Made by a program: the position numbers and the translations under genes. DNA of 25,827 nucleotides from Lichtheimia corymbifera B2541 (taxonomy: Eukaryota; Mucoromycota; Mucoromycetes; Mucorales; Lichtheimiaceae): positions 1 through 25,827 of the forward strand of contig JNEU01000955.1 in assembly GCA_000697475.1 (NCBI GenBank). The letters run 5' to 3'. Below the pieces are notes generated by a model. The model did no database searches. It saw only the letters and a program-made list of their open reading frames with translations, and was not told the origin of the DNA. How positions within the stretch are numbered: the stretch's first letter is position 1; the number at the start of each line of letters is the position of its first letter. Below, in pieces: positions 9,456-20,859 of the stretch.

Positions 9456-10634
9456 TTACAACTTGGAAGTATTCTTGTGCAAAGTAGCATAACCATTATT
9501 GATAACAACTACATCACGCTCCTTGACCTTGACAGCAAAGATGACACCTTGAACGTTGGGATCCTTGTCGTCCACCTTCCACATGTATACCTCGAGAGTT
9601 TCACCAGGGAAAACAGGACTAGCGAAACGGCCTTCAATAGACTTGAAGCGAGAGCGATCATTACCCCCAAGATGCTTCAGGATGGCGTGACTAGTGATAC
9701 CATAGGTGCAAAGACCGTGTAAAATGGGAGCGGGGAAACCGACCTTGGGAGCCAGCTCCACATCGGCATGAAGAGGGTTATAATCACTAGTCACCTTATG
9801 TTAGTGCAAGTTGCTAAAATGTGCATAATGTAAGCACTCACCCCGACAAGCGATACAACAAGGCTTGATTGACAGCAGTAGGAACAACATCAACAACATC
9901 AGGCTGACGTTTGGGAGGAGGATAAGCGGTAGCCTTAGGACCCTTGGGACCCTGCACATATAAAACAATCGTTCGCCATCAATCATCATGAATGGTCATT
10001 ATGCAACAAGCAGTACTTACACCCCAACCACCATAACCACGAACGAATGACTTTGAAACCATAGTGCAATACTTTGTGCCGTCGTTGCCAACCAAATCCA
10101 TGGTAGTTTCAATAACCATACCAGAGCCCTTGTCATAGACACCGCTGCATGTCTTTTCTAATGAAAAGTCGCCACCATTGGCAGGAAGAGGCTTGAAGAC
10201 TTGGATGGATTGTTCACCGTGTACAATCTTGTTGGGATCATATGCAGGCATACCAGGAAGAGCTTCACCTTGGGATCGCTCCTTGAACAGGTTCACGTCT
10301 CCCCCGTTGCCCTTTAAGGGAAGTACCAAGGGATAAAATGGAAGAGGGCCAAAGTTGGGATCTACAGAGCCAATGTCAACCATCATGTTCTCCCATGGGG
10401 GTTCGCCATGTAACACTTACCAAGCTCATACAGATACTTGAGTTCATTTTCCTTGACACCGACAGCCAAAGCATAAAGAATAAAGTCGCGACGGTTGCAG
10501 TTCACCTAATGCATCATATATAAGGACAAAAGGAAGATACAGAACCCCACATTAAGATTCGGTATTACCTTGGAAGGAGAGAATTTGTGACCGACAGCCT
10601 TATTGACATCCACCTTGAAACCTTCAACTGGCAT
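9456..10634 (-). CDS. Peroxisomal 2-enoyl-CoA hydratase 2 (MaoC-type)
   Basis: Hydrates trans-2-enoyl-CoA to (3R)-hydroxyacyl-CoA in peroxisomal beta-oxidation. Five exons: 10569-10634, 10421-10505, 10021-10361, 9842-9951 and 9456-9786; 933 nt, 310 aa, with introns of 55-69 nt. The second half carries the hydratase-2 motif GDYNPLHAD, with catalytic D202, N204 and H207, followed by PILHGLCTYGIT, typical of the MaoC hot-dog fold. The N-terminal half (VGHKFSPSK, DFILYALAVG, LKYLYEL, FGPLPFYPLV) matches the first, non-catalytic hot-dog repeat of eukaryotic hydratase 2. The last residues are SKL, a textbook type 1 peroxisomal targeting signal. In yeasts this activity is the C-terminal part of the Fox2 multifunctional enzyme; here it stands alone with no dehydrogenase domain before it. 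The family call is secure; the preferred chain length is unknown. Confidence 0.95.
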
Positions 10635-10693
10635 TGTATATATGATAATAGTAAGCGAATAAAAGAAAAGAGATGTAGTGTGGAGAAGGTTGT

Positions 10694-10700
10694 CTTTATA
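10694..10700 (-). promoter_or_regulatory. Probable TATA box of the hydratase gene
   Basis: On the minus strand TATAAAG lies about 60 nt before the ATG at 10634, followed by a C- and T-rich leader. The USP stop codon is only 226 nt upstream of this gene's start, so the promoter is compact. Confidence 0.55.
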
Positions 10701-10859
10701 TGCGCTCTCCCCATGTTTCCCGGGCGGTAAAATTTATCCTTACTGCTCACTAAGCAGAAATGCTCCCACCAATAGAGGGGTTTTCCCACCCAAAACTGAA
10801 TTCAGTCATGCAAAATATGTGCGTGTGTATTGCATTCATGGTATAATCCTTGTACTAGT

Positions 10860-12934
10860 CTAAAAGCCCATCAACGTTGGTGGTTGCTGCTGTTTTTGTT
10901 CTTCAGTAGCCCATCCTCTTCGTCCAGTAGTGGTCGTTGTAGCAGTGGCAGCTGCAGCTGCAGCAGCGGTGGCAGCCGCATATTCCGCTTCATGCTGTTG
11001 TCGTAACACTTTATCCTCCATCAACAATGCATTGGCAATCTTGATTGCTTCGTCTTCTTCTTCATCCTCTTCATCATCATCATCATCCTCAACTGGAGTA
11101 GTGATAGCAATAGGCTCCTCTTGTTGTTCATCCTCATCAGCAACCACGTTCAGCTTGTTGACCACGGGATCCTTCTCATCCATCAATTCATATAATAGCA
11201 TGTAGGGATTCGATTGCTGTACGTAATCAAAAGAACAAGTGTCCACCTTTGTGTCTGATATGCGATACCACGTGTCATTGTTGCCATGCCAACATTCCTG
11301 TTTCTTCTCCTCATTGCTGCTGCTGGTGCTACTACTGCTGCAGTGTGCACAGACACATTGATCGACAGTGATCCGCCGCTTGAACGCCACATAATGGCCA
11401 TAGCTATGGCTACCAAAATGAACGATCGTGCTCATCAATCGATATTGTGCAGCGTTCTTGATACTGGTATCGGTATCTTTCTTTGTCCCTGAAGATACTG
11501 ATGAGATAGGCATATTGGGTTGTGTGCTTAACGTGCCATTCGTTGTATATGCTGACAAGTCGAGATATTCTGGAAATAAAATGCGGCATCCATTCTTGTA
11601 GACAGCACCAGATGAATGAAATGCTGATCGTGATAAATGCAAGCATAGGATCTTTGGTGGTTTGGCAAACATGACTTGCTTGCTGGTGAGCCTGCTCACT
11701 GTTTTCCGAACCCATTGTTCTCCTTGGCCATCCTCTTCTTCATCCAGCTTACTCTCGATACGTCGTGATCGCAAATGTCGTTCGATTATTCGGCACCGTT
11801 CTTCAAGTGTCTGTAATCTCCGTTTCCTTTTCTTCTTCTTGTGTATATCAGCAGCTTTCATTTTGGAGATCTCGGCTGATAAAAGTCGGTGCGTAGATAT
11901 CAATGAACATCGGCGACATGTTGCGTCTTGTAAATATTCGATAGATGTAAATTGGCTTAGACATTCGTCTAGCGTGGTGGTATACTGTGTTAAAATATTG
12001 TCAACAACATCCCTTTTATCCCTTGATTCATTGTTACTTACTGCATGTGGTAACATGAGTTGAATATTGTTGAAAGAAAAATGTCGTATAGCCTCCTATA
12101 TTAAACACACAATGAGTCAATTAGCTGACCAATCACCTTGGTTGTTGGATTGCTTACCGTATATCCACATTGCATACAAGATAATCGACTCGCCAGCAAG
12201 CCAGTGAATGGGGATGAAGGTACTCCTGATGAAGATTTCTTTGTTGATAACAGGCTCTCAATGCCGCTTTTGGATGTGAATAAACGTTGACATTCTGTAT
12301 CAATGGCGCCAGACAGTAATTGAAAGAACTCTTGAGCATCTTGCTGCTCACGGTTGATGATGACATTGTGATGAGTGGTGAGAGCAGTAACGATATCCAC
12401 CGGTCGAAATGCAGTGCGTCGATCAAGTGGTCTTGATAAGAGTCGGATTGTTTTCAATAATGATCGTGATACTGGTTGTGTTTGTCGTTGTGGATCATTC
12501 AAGTATGCATGAAGTCGTGGTAATGAAGATAAAGCCTGGTAAAAGAACAACTGTGAGAACAATGAATGCTAATCATTATGCAGCGCTGTTACCTGTAATA
12601 CCGAATTCAAGAAGCATGAGTTGCCGGTATTGACCAAGCCTGCTGTTAGGGCACTCTCCTCCTCCTTATTCAAGCCTTCGACACACACAACGCTCTCTTG
12701 TGAATCATACGAAGTCGTAATGGTGCCGCTCAAGAAAAAGGGAAGCAAATCGAAGCGTAAAAGCCGGTCGAGTGCAGCATCAAGCAACCCACAAAAGAAG
12801 TCGATCAGGTCATAATAGAAAGAGTAGGACTTGAGAATGGGAATAAGGATCGCCAGAAGACCAATGACAGCTGTCATCAACTGGGCATAGGCATAGACGT
12901 CATTCAAGAACAACTGGATGGATTCCAGCGTCAT
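10860..12934 (-). CDS. Membrane-anchored ubiquitin-specific protease (Ubp1/USP30-like)
   Basis: Cysteine protease (peptidase family C19) that removes ubiquitin from substrates. Three exons: 12593-12934, 12158-12535 and 10860-12095; 1956 nt, 651 aa, with introns of 57 and 62 nt. A hydrophobic segment at about 19-41 (MTAVIGLLAILIPIL) predicts an N-terminal membrane anchor, as in yeast Ubp1 and animal USP30. The Cys box GLVNTGNSCFLNSVLQALSS holds catalytic C107. The His box SYGHYVAF holds H474, and WYRISDTKV supplies D521. Two CxxC pairs (C234/C237 and C300/C303) form the usual zinc-binding finger. A lysine/arginine-rich patch (KKKKRKRR) lies after the finger. The C-terminus is low complexity: an Asp/Glu run, then poly-Ala and poly-Thr. 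The frame has no ATG upstream of 12934 before a stop, so I start there. The target organelle (ER, mitochondria or peroxisome) is not evident. Confidence 0.9.
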
Positions 12935-12989
12935 TTGCACAAAAGAGAGCAACGGCAAGTTGAACAAGTGGTCGTGTTCAGCAAGTCGC

Positions 12990-13061
12990 TTATCCAATGA
13001 AATGCCTGCTGTAGCAAGCACCACCACCAATATCACCACCACCACCACTTGTATCCACCAT
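12990..13061 (-). other. Upstream ORF before the USP gene
   Basis: An ATG at 13061 opens a 23-codon Gly-rich frame, out of frame with the protease, that ends 55 nt before the main start. The first ATG of a leader can reduce translation of the main frame. Whether the transcript includes it is unknown, because the transcription start is not visible. Confidence 0.35.
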
Positions 13062-15035
13062 TAGATCGAGTTGATATATCTTTACATAATAAATGCCATG
13101 TTTGACATAAATAGACTAGAGGGTCTCAGGATCCAGAACACCAATGTAAAATGTTGTTTCCTGGGATACCACCTATCAATGTCCCCTTGATACAACCTCT
13201 TGGCGTACATGCGGGTCAAATCTTTTCCTTTTTTCTGCATCCCTTTGTGTATACGTATGCAAGCAATTAGCGACGAGTATACCCGCAAAATAGGATGAAA
13301 CAATAGCAACAGACGTGGAACACTTGTACGTGGTAATGCAAATGATTAGAAAGAGAAATGCCGATTTCCCAAAACAGGATCATCAGAAAGTTGCGTGTGT
13401 GTGTGTGTGTGCATATGTCAACAAACGAGAGGGTAAAACATCAAGGTCATGTTTCTCTCAATGGCCAGATTTTCGTTTATGATTTACTCTCTCGCTGTCC
13501 CCCAATAGAACAAAGGAGAATGGTGAGTGCCGCTGATGACAATGGCCTTTATCAGGGAGCATTGCGCGTGTCTCGTCCGCAATGAACACATTGGGAAAAT
13601 TCTTGGTGCTATCAGCCCAGGAGCTTATTTCGCCGCTGATGATGATGTCAATTCTAAAGACCACGGGAACACCCTTGGCAATAATTATCCAAACAACCAT
13701 TTTCTTTACTTTTGCCCCCATCTATCGGAACCGATCGATGGTTCATCACTGTCACCTGTCTCTCGCAAAAAATGCTCTCACTAGTACTAAACCCACTTTT
13801 GCTTACAACAACGTAGAATGAGGGATGAATGCGTTACACGCTGGCGACTGTTCAGAAAATTAAAAGGCAAATTGCTATCACATACACAAGCGATATTGGG
13901 TGAATGTGCACGTAAGCTGTGGATGATCCCAAATCATCACCACTCTGGAGCAACGTTCAAGTGATTTCTACTACAACATGCATTTAGGTACATTTTACAT
14001 AAGCGGTCTTAGTAGCCGATTGAGTTGTATCAGCGCGCTATTACGAGCTAAATGGCAAAATGAATGTTTCAGACGGAGTAGATCATGAGGATATCAGGGT
14101 GTAACTGACGATGATGGATGATAGAACGACGATGACAAAATGGGGTCGTCTAGTGCCTTTGCCCAAAAGCGGTGATCGGGGCCAGCTTATAGTGGCTGGG
14201 GGGGTCCCTTGAGTCTTGGCTCGTGGCACAGGGAAAGGTGCCCTAGGTGTGTGACTAACGTTGTCTGCCCTTATGTTGAGGTGAATTCGCTATTTGATCC
14301 AGAGAGCGATTTTATCAAAATCATAGCCCCCATCATCCTTCCCTCTCCCCCCAATCCGCTGAACTTCCAATCATACACAACATATCCCAAGATGACAGCC
14401 GATGCCTCTTGGAAAGGAGATGCATCATCCCATTCACACAGAGCACGCGCTCAATACACACACACCGCCCAACAAAACTCGTTCTGAAAGGATCCGCTCA
14501 TTCCTCTCTCTCTTTTTCTTCCTTTCTATCCACATCACTCTTCACTGCTCACACTTTCTTTGTCTTGTTATTATTCCACATCCCGGCCAGCACATACAAT
14601 CAGCTACAAAATATACATTGCCCATCAACATTATTGTATATCCCATCCCCTACTTTTTATAATTTATTATAATCCGGTATAACTGCAATCCTTTCCTCGT
14701 TTTCTGCGCTGTCTTGGTAATGATTTATTCCCGTGTCCTGAAACCAGATCATCATTATCATACCAGCAGCAGCAGTAGAAGTAACCTGTTATCACAGTCT
14801 CTTTGGCAGTGACGCTAAGCTCATCGAGAAGCAAACCTGTTTGCTTTGAGCTCGCACCACCACACACGCATATATACATATACATCTCCCGTTTACATTT
14901 GCATTTCCTTATTACTTTTATCCTCGCAGAATTATATTCTACCACGTTCACAAGGTAAACTAAAAGCAAACAACATGTGCAATGACGCAAGGTGCTGACA
15001 TATGCGCATGACAATAATAATAGCAGCACCCTGAC
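13062..15035. other. Divergent intergenic region, USP to copper-fist gene
   Basis: About 2 kb without a recognisable gene. Overlapping open frames of 75-87 codons at 13358-13821, on both strands, show no family motif. The last 600 bp is pyrimidine-rich (for example around 14500-14570) and AT-rich (around 14655-14675), consistent with promoter and 5' leader of the copper-fist gene. A short GT microsatellite lies at 13395-13411. Confidence 0.45.
13395..13411. repeat. GT microsatellite
   Basis: Eight GT units plus a final G. A simple repeat with no evident role. Confidence 0.8.
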
Positions 15036-16419
15036 ATGCCACTGATCAACGGAATCAAATTTGCCTGCAACAGCTGTATCAAGGTAAGACGCCATTTTCT
15101 CGTATACGACGTGATGTTGATCTTTGTGCAATGTAGGGCCATCGATCATCCCATTGCAATCATGTCGAACGCCCACTCTTTGAAATTCGACGAAAAGGAA
15201 GACCAGTGACCCAATGTACATATTGCAGAGATCTACGAAAGACCAAACAAGTGCACGTCAAATGTGTGTGCGGTGATCGAAAAGGTGATCTACAATTTCA
15301 ATTCTGTTAATGCTTAATATGTATCTGACTGGTAAAGTGTGACATGGTTGTTGTCTCTCCTTGTCACTAGTTATCCGGTCGTCGGCCGACGCGTCGCCAT
15401 CCTCATCCAAAACAATTTTGAGTAGCAGCAGCAACAACAACAGCTTTAGAAACTTTTCCCCGCCTCAATCGGAGCCACTATTCCTGGAAGCTCGTGGATC
15501 AGCAACAACAGTAACAGCAGCAGGTGATTGTCCCACCACAATCACAACAACAAATGTAGCGATGGGTGGTGGTATTGGTAGTGAGACGTTACCCACGTCG
15601 TCATCTTCATCTTTTTCGTGGGCATGGATCAGTCCACAACAACCACCACAACAGCATTTGGGTTTTGTGTTTCAAAAACCTCAAGGCGAGCAATCTGTCA
15701 ATGATTATGCGATCACACCCAGCACAAGCACAACAATGACCACACGCCCATTTCGTCAGATATCACCTGCTCCTGCCGTTCCAGCAGCAACTACTCCATT
15801 ACCCACAGTAATATCGACCACAGCTTTTGAGCAAAATCAGCCGCAGCAGCATTTTGCACCAACATCTACAGCAAGTACAGGTCTTGTGAGCATCACCACC
15901 ACCACCACCGCTGTTACTCCACCACCACCACCCACCGATGAAAATGATCCAATGGTACAACAGCTTCTCAACAGCCTGATGGCACGTCCATCTAATCAGG
16001 ATACAACCACTATCGCTGCAAATCCCACCACAACATTTTCACAACCACCGTCAATATATCAACATCAATCTATGATGCCACAACAACATACACCACCGCC
16101 ACCACAAGCACCTGCTACATCCATGTGTCGTGGTGGATGCTGTTCATGTCCGCCTACTGATACTAGCATGGCACAAGGTGAATCAGTTGTGATCACCATC
16201 ACCCCACTCCCGAAACAGCAAGGTGGAGGACAACAAGATCACACGACGGCAACAACCATGACGCGTGTGGTAACATGCTATTGTGGCCCATCCTGCATTT
16301 GCCCTGATTGCCTGGTGCATCCTGGTAACTCCTTCTTAGCCAATATGGATCCATACGCTGGGCTGATGAATCCACATCAGTCATCATCCTCATCTTCGTG
16401 TGGCTCCGACGATGATTGA
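15036..16419 (+). CDS. Copper-fist transcription factor (Cuf1/Mac1-like)
   Basis: DNA-binding regulator of copper homeostasis genes, nuclear when active. Three exons: 15036-15083, 15137-15284 and 15371-16419; 1245 nt, 414 aa. The first 65 residues are a full copper-fist domain. Zinc ligands are C11, C14, C23 and H25; the minor-groove KGRP element is at 36-39; C43, C46, C59 and C61 form the copper-binding cluster, and the RKTKQVHVKCVC end is typical. The long middle is Thr/Gln/Pro/Ser-rich, as in activation regions. Near the C-terminus CYCGPSCICPDCLVH (368-382) has the C-x-C-x3-C-x-C-x2-C-x2-H pattern of the copper-sensing motif in S. pombe Cuf1 and the related motifs in yeast Mac1. That favours a factor that activates uptake genes when copper is low over an Ace1-type detoxification activator. 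A second short Cys cluster (C318, C322, C323, C325) precedes it. The regulatory direction is inferred from the motif. Confidence 0.93.
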
Positions 16420-17323
16420 CTCGTGCTTCCTCATTACAACAACAATATTACCTCTTGGTGACTTATGCTATTCATCATTCTTTAAAAACGCTCAGGCGTA
16501 ATCCAAGCATATCTCCTTTACACTCATTCTATATGGCGTTCGAGTATGTATATACAAATTCCGTCATCGTTACCACAGCCGATCTTTATGTAAACATGCA
16601 ACAATTATGCTATGGATAATATAATGTGATTTGGTCGAAAAAGAACATGCTTCTTTTAATCATGAGATTGACACATTTGTGAGTGGTACAAAAGAGGAAT
16701 TATGATGCTTCCCTTTCTGTTACATAACAGGACCTTTTTTTTACCCATTTTGTGTTGATAGCTGCAGTGTGAAGGTTTCGGGGTGAAAAAAGGTACAAAT
16801 AATCAACGTCATTTGCATTGTGTGCATGAGATGGTGTATCATCGTTTTGGTGGTGTTGTTTCCTATACATGAAAAAAACAGCGGCTTTGTGTGTATGTGT
16901 ATGTATGCATGCGCCTCTTTTGTCCTCGTGGAAAATGGGTCATTCTCTCCCTTTCACTGACTACTCCTCTCATATTGCGAATGCATATGCATGGATGATG
17001 GGAGAGCGTGCAGAAATAGCATGCTTGGCAAATGATCGACATCAAAGATTCTCCCATGATGTTGCATAGGTGGGTATATATGGCTGAGGATGCAGCTTAT
17101 TAGTGGCGATGGTTATACGTGTATGTGTATCATCTCTGAAACACTCATTAGCTCTTATGGATAGAGCTGCTGTCGTGTGATGGGCTACAAAGGAGATCCA
17201 ATCCTGGCAAAAACGTGTACTGCTGTAAACTTGTTTTATTGTTTCTTTGTGATAAGGCTCCTTCGAATGAGATTGGGGAAGAATATTTAACACCGCTTAA
17301 CACAGTCAATAGCTGCAGCCTAA

Positions 17324-17647
17324 ATGAGCCAAAAAGGCGTTGTGGATGATTGTGCAGAAGGAGGAGGAGGAGGGGAGAAGAGTGAACATGGCAAAAGAAG
17401 TGGAAGAGTGGTGCGTCGTGTTGTATCCAAAGCAATGGATATTCGGGCCGATGGGCGATGGATATTGGATTGAATTGACATGAGCGAAAAGGTTGTTGCT
17501 GTTGTAAATAGCTTGTGCAACGCTGCACAATATCGCGCTTTAATTGAACAAGTTGGATTAGTACCATCAGCAACACATGAAAGCGATTACCGACGAGCGG
17601 CCGTGCAGGGTTGTCTAGCGTGTGCTTTGTGTATCACACAATCGTAA
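17324..17647 (+). other. Unassigned short reading frame split by one in-frame TGA
   Basis: An ATG at 17324 opens 49 codons ending at TGA 17471-17473. The same frame resumes at once, with an ATG at 17480, and runs 55 codons to TAA at 17645-17647. The second part (VVAVVNSLCNAAQYRALIEQ...) has ordinary protein-like composition; the first has a Gly run and basic residues. I recognise no family. It could be a decayed gene, part of a spliced gene whose introns I cannot place, or chance. Confidence 0.2.
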
Positions 17648-17804
17648 TAATAACTTTGTCGAGTCCAGACACACTCGCACACAACTTCTTCTCTGTATCC
17701 CTTTTATTCTTCTATCACTCTTATATGCCCGCTTTGGGCTGTATTCTGCTTCCTTGCTTGGTGCCTTTTTCTTATTAATATTGTCATTAATCCTTTCTTA
17801 TCCA

Positions 17805-17835
17805 CTCCTTTCTCTCTCTTTCTCTCTCATTCTTC
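17805..17835 (+). promoter_or_regulatory. CT-rich leader before the Boi-like gene
   Basis: An almost pure pyrimidine tract runs up to the ATG at 17836. Such tracts are common just upstream of, or spanning, fungal transcription starts. No clear TATA box was found close by. Confidence 0.4.
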
Positions 17836-20800
17836 ATGGCCGGCTTGGAGACGGTCTATGCCATTCACCACTTTGAGGCAGAAAACCCAGATGAAATTGC
17901 ATTCGCAGTCGGTGAGCCCATCATTGTCCTCGAAAAAGACGATGGCTACAACGACGGTTGGTGGCAGGTTCGTCTACTCTATTAAAAAAAGGCGCGACTT
18001 TCGCGTGTATTGACCTCTTCGTATAATGACAGGGACGCAATGTCAAAGGAGAGATCGGCTTGTTCCCCATGAACTATACTTCGCCACAACAGCCCAAAAA
18101 GTCAAGATCACCATCGATCGATGATAGCATGAACAAACTACAACTCTCACCCTCTATCAACAATAACATCCTCCACCAACAACAGCTTCCAACACCTTCT
18201 ACATCCGCCTCAACAACGCGCCGATCACCCGATCTTCGTAACAACTCAGTCTCCTCAATCGCTTCTGCAAAGTCTCAACAACAAAAGCAACTTCAGCATG
18301 GTTCATCACCATCACGACCGTTGACTCTTTCAAAGAATGTACACAAGATACTGGCAACTGCCTTAGCACTTCCCGAACTTAAATCAACATTACCGGAAGA
18401 TTGGACTGTGGATCAAGTGGCTGTGTGGATGGATGCTATGGGTTTCGATGCTGTTGCTGATAATTTTAAAGGTAAGCTTGTTTACCAAGAGAATCACCCT
18501 CGAATTGCTTACACATCGTGGCAACGTTTAGCACAAGAAATCACTGGTGATATCTTATTGGAACTTACATTGGATTCGTTAAAGGAGCTAGAGATCAATA
18601 CATTTGGCAAACGATTCAAGATCCATAGTGCTATCAATGCCTTACGAGAACATTGCAAGCAGGCTTCTTGCGAGGTATGTATATGAAGTATATTGGGTTT
18701 GTTTCCATGGTAATTAACGCATTGTTGTATAGGATCGTGCAACCACCACTAGCACCACTCCCGATGATACTCGATCAAATGATGACACCACCACATCCCG
18801 CTCACTTTCCTCACCACAAATTGCTGCAAGTGATTATGCATCATCCACAACATCCGACGAGTATCCTCAAGCTGCACGACTTTATACCATGGATTCTATC
18901 CCTTCAACAACACCACCAATGCATCCTCATCATCATCCTCATCATCCACTGCGTGGACCAGCAGCATATCGACATAGTGAGGAGAGTATCAGGAGCAATC
19001 ATAGCATTCGACCTATAGAACAGCAAGGTTTATCCCGTAGTCAGTCAATGCTAAAACAACAACCGCAACATCCAAGTCACCGACAACCGCAAAATATAGA
19101 GCTGAGTACAAGATCAGCGGGACGCAATGCATCGGTAGGACACGTATGAATGGGCATATGCATTGCAGCTATCATGCCTAACAATTGGTCTTTAGGAAAA
19201 TCACTCATCATCACCACCACCTGCATCCGCATCAGCATCATCATCATCAACGAGACCGTAAGTAATATGAGGATGATTGACATCGAGAATGAGGAACGCT
19301 AAATGATATATGCGTGCGTACACAGGATGGTGCGTAATTCGTTCTCTCCTACATCTAAACCTCAGACTGTGGTACCTGTCGCAAGTCGGGCTTCTATGGA
19401 TAGTCTACTTCAACGCTCCACGCAATTGGACGTCGTGCCCGACATGGAGGGCTGGTTGCATAAGCAAGGCGACAAGTATAAAACGTGGAATAGGAGATGG
19501 TTTGTGCTCAAAGGCCCCAATCTATTTTATTTCAAGAGTCCAAAGGTAAGAGAGGATATTTGTATGATATCATCGGATGGATATTCATGTTTTTATCTAT
19601 GCAGGATGTAAGGATGAAAGGGATCATCAATTTGCGAGGATACAAGATCATCAATGATGAGACGATCTATGCTGGTAAATACTGCTTCAAGGTGCAACAT
19701 GATCGAGAACGCACATTTTATTTCTACACGGAATCCCAACGCACAATGAAGTCATGGATGAATGCATTGATGAAAGCGACTATTGCCAGGGACTATGCAG
19801 GTAAAGAAAGGAGGTGTTCATACGCAAAGTTACGATACTGACTTTATGACAGCTCCCGTTCTATCATCAAGTACAGTACCCACGGTGTCATTAGACATGG
19901 CGCGTCGCATGAAACCTCGTCCACCGTCAATGATACTGTACAAGAAAGATGAATTCAAAGGACAAGAGCAGCTATCTCCTATCATGGATGATTCCCCCAT
20001 CAGCCCTTATGCACAGCAAACCCGAGAATCAGGCATCACAGATTATGATGACGAACCACATTATCGACCAGATAACAACGAAAAGAGCGAGAAACGACAA
20101 TCACCACGTGTTTCTTCGGATGATCAGGAACCCGAATCTTTCAAATCACCATCAGCTGCTTCTTTGGATGATTCTGGATTTCAAAGTGGACCCATCTCCT
20201 CTATACTCAGCCCACCGCACAGCAGTAGTACCAGTAGTAACAGCACATCCAACACCACTACCATTCACCATCGATACCATGTTGGTAGCTCTGATGAGGA
20301 TTTGATCGACCCACAGCATACCAGTATGCTCACAACAAGTCGTCCAGGAGGTCTTAAACGGTTAACCGAGGAGAGTCACGTGAGCGCCAACACGTCTATT
20401 TGGAGCACAACCGACTACATTGACTGGTTGCAGCAAAATGTGGATCGTAAAGTGACAAGTCTTAGCGATTTGCGTACGGGCGACATCTTGATTGAGCTGC
20501 TGGAAAACTTGAGTGGCAAGGATGTACGACGACCACCCAGTACGGCCAATTCCCCTGCCAACATGCAGATGCTGGATAACATTGTTGCTGCATTCAAATT
20601 CATGGGTCGTGAAGGTGTCGAAGTGGATGGACGATATACCATCAAAGGTAAATTTGGTGATTGAGATGCATGCAGTTTCTTATTAAGATCGATGATAGAT
20701 GTGTTTGGAGCAAACGAGTCAAAGATCAAAGAAATGCTGGATGCCATCAAGACCTGGTCAGACACCTCTCACAATGACAAGAAAGCAAGTGGAGGAACTT

Positions 20801-20859
20801 TTGGAGAAGGCAACTTCAAGGGATTGGATCAAGACACAACATTGTCTTCATTTGCCTAA
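17836..20859 (+). CDS. Boi/Pob1-like polarity protein: SH3-SAM-PH plus CH-like domain
   Basis: Scaffold of the Boi1/Boi2/Pob1 kind, which acts at growth sites in polarised growth, binding polarity proteins and membrane lipids. Nine exons: 17836-17967, 18033-18471, 18532-18674, 18733-19143, 19196-19257, 19326-19545, 19605-19800, 19853-20647 and 20699-20859; 2559 nt, 852 aa, with introns of 51-68 nt. The SH3 domain is at about 3-65 (AIHHFEAENPDEIAF, WWQGR, GLFPMNY). The SAM domain is at about 165-233 (WTVDQVAVWMDAMGF to the FGKRFKIHSAINALR end). The PH domain is at about 436-530 (MEGWLHKQGDKYKTWNRRWF to the terminal KSWMNAL helix). Linkers are Ser/Gln/His-rich. The C-terminal part, about 718-828 (DYIDWLQQN, LRTGDILIELLENLSGK, NIVAAFKFMGREG, IKDVFGANESKIKEMLDAI), looks like a calponin-homology domain, which yeast Boi proteins lack to my knowledge. 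SH3, SAM and PH are secure; CH is a motif-level call. Confidence 0.92.

Larger units (their letters stand above)
16420..17835. other. Intergenic region, copper-fist to Boi-like gene
   Basis: About 1.4 kb. It holds the 3' end of the copper-fist transcript, AT-rich sequence, the short split frame at 17324-17647 described separately, and the CT-rich leader of the next gene. A 142-codon minus-strand frame (17148-17576) is open but has no family signature and is probably spurious. Confidence 0.45.

Noticed and set aside
10930..11205. 91-codon poly-Ala/poly-Ser frame on the plus strand
   Set aside because: It is the antisense of the low-complexity tail of the ubiquitin protease gene.
13458..13821. 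Open frames in three phases on both strands
   Set aside because: None has a recognisable motif, and several phases open at once suggests low stop density rather than a gene.
14667..15221. 184-codon minus-strand frame
   Set aside because: It runs antisense through the first two exons of the copper-fist gene, whose domain is unmistakable on the plus strand.
17148..17576. 142-codon minus-strand frame with leucine- and serine-rich content
   Set aside because: No family motif, no neighbouring exons with matching splice sites, and overlap with other open frames. Treated as a chance frame.
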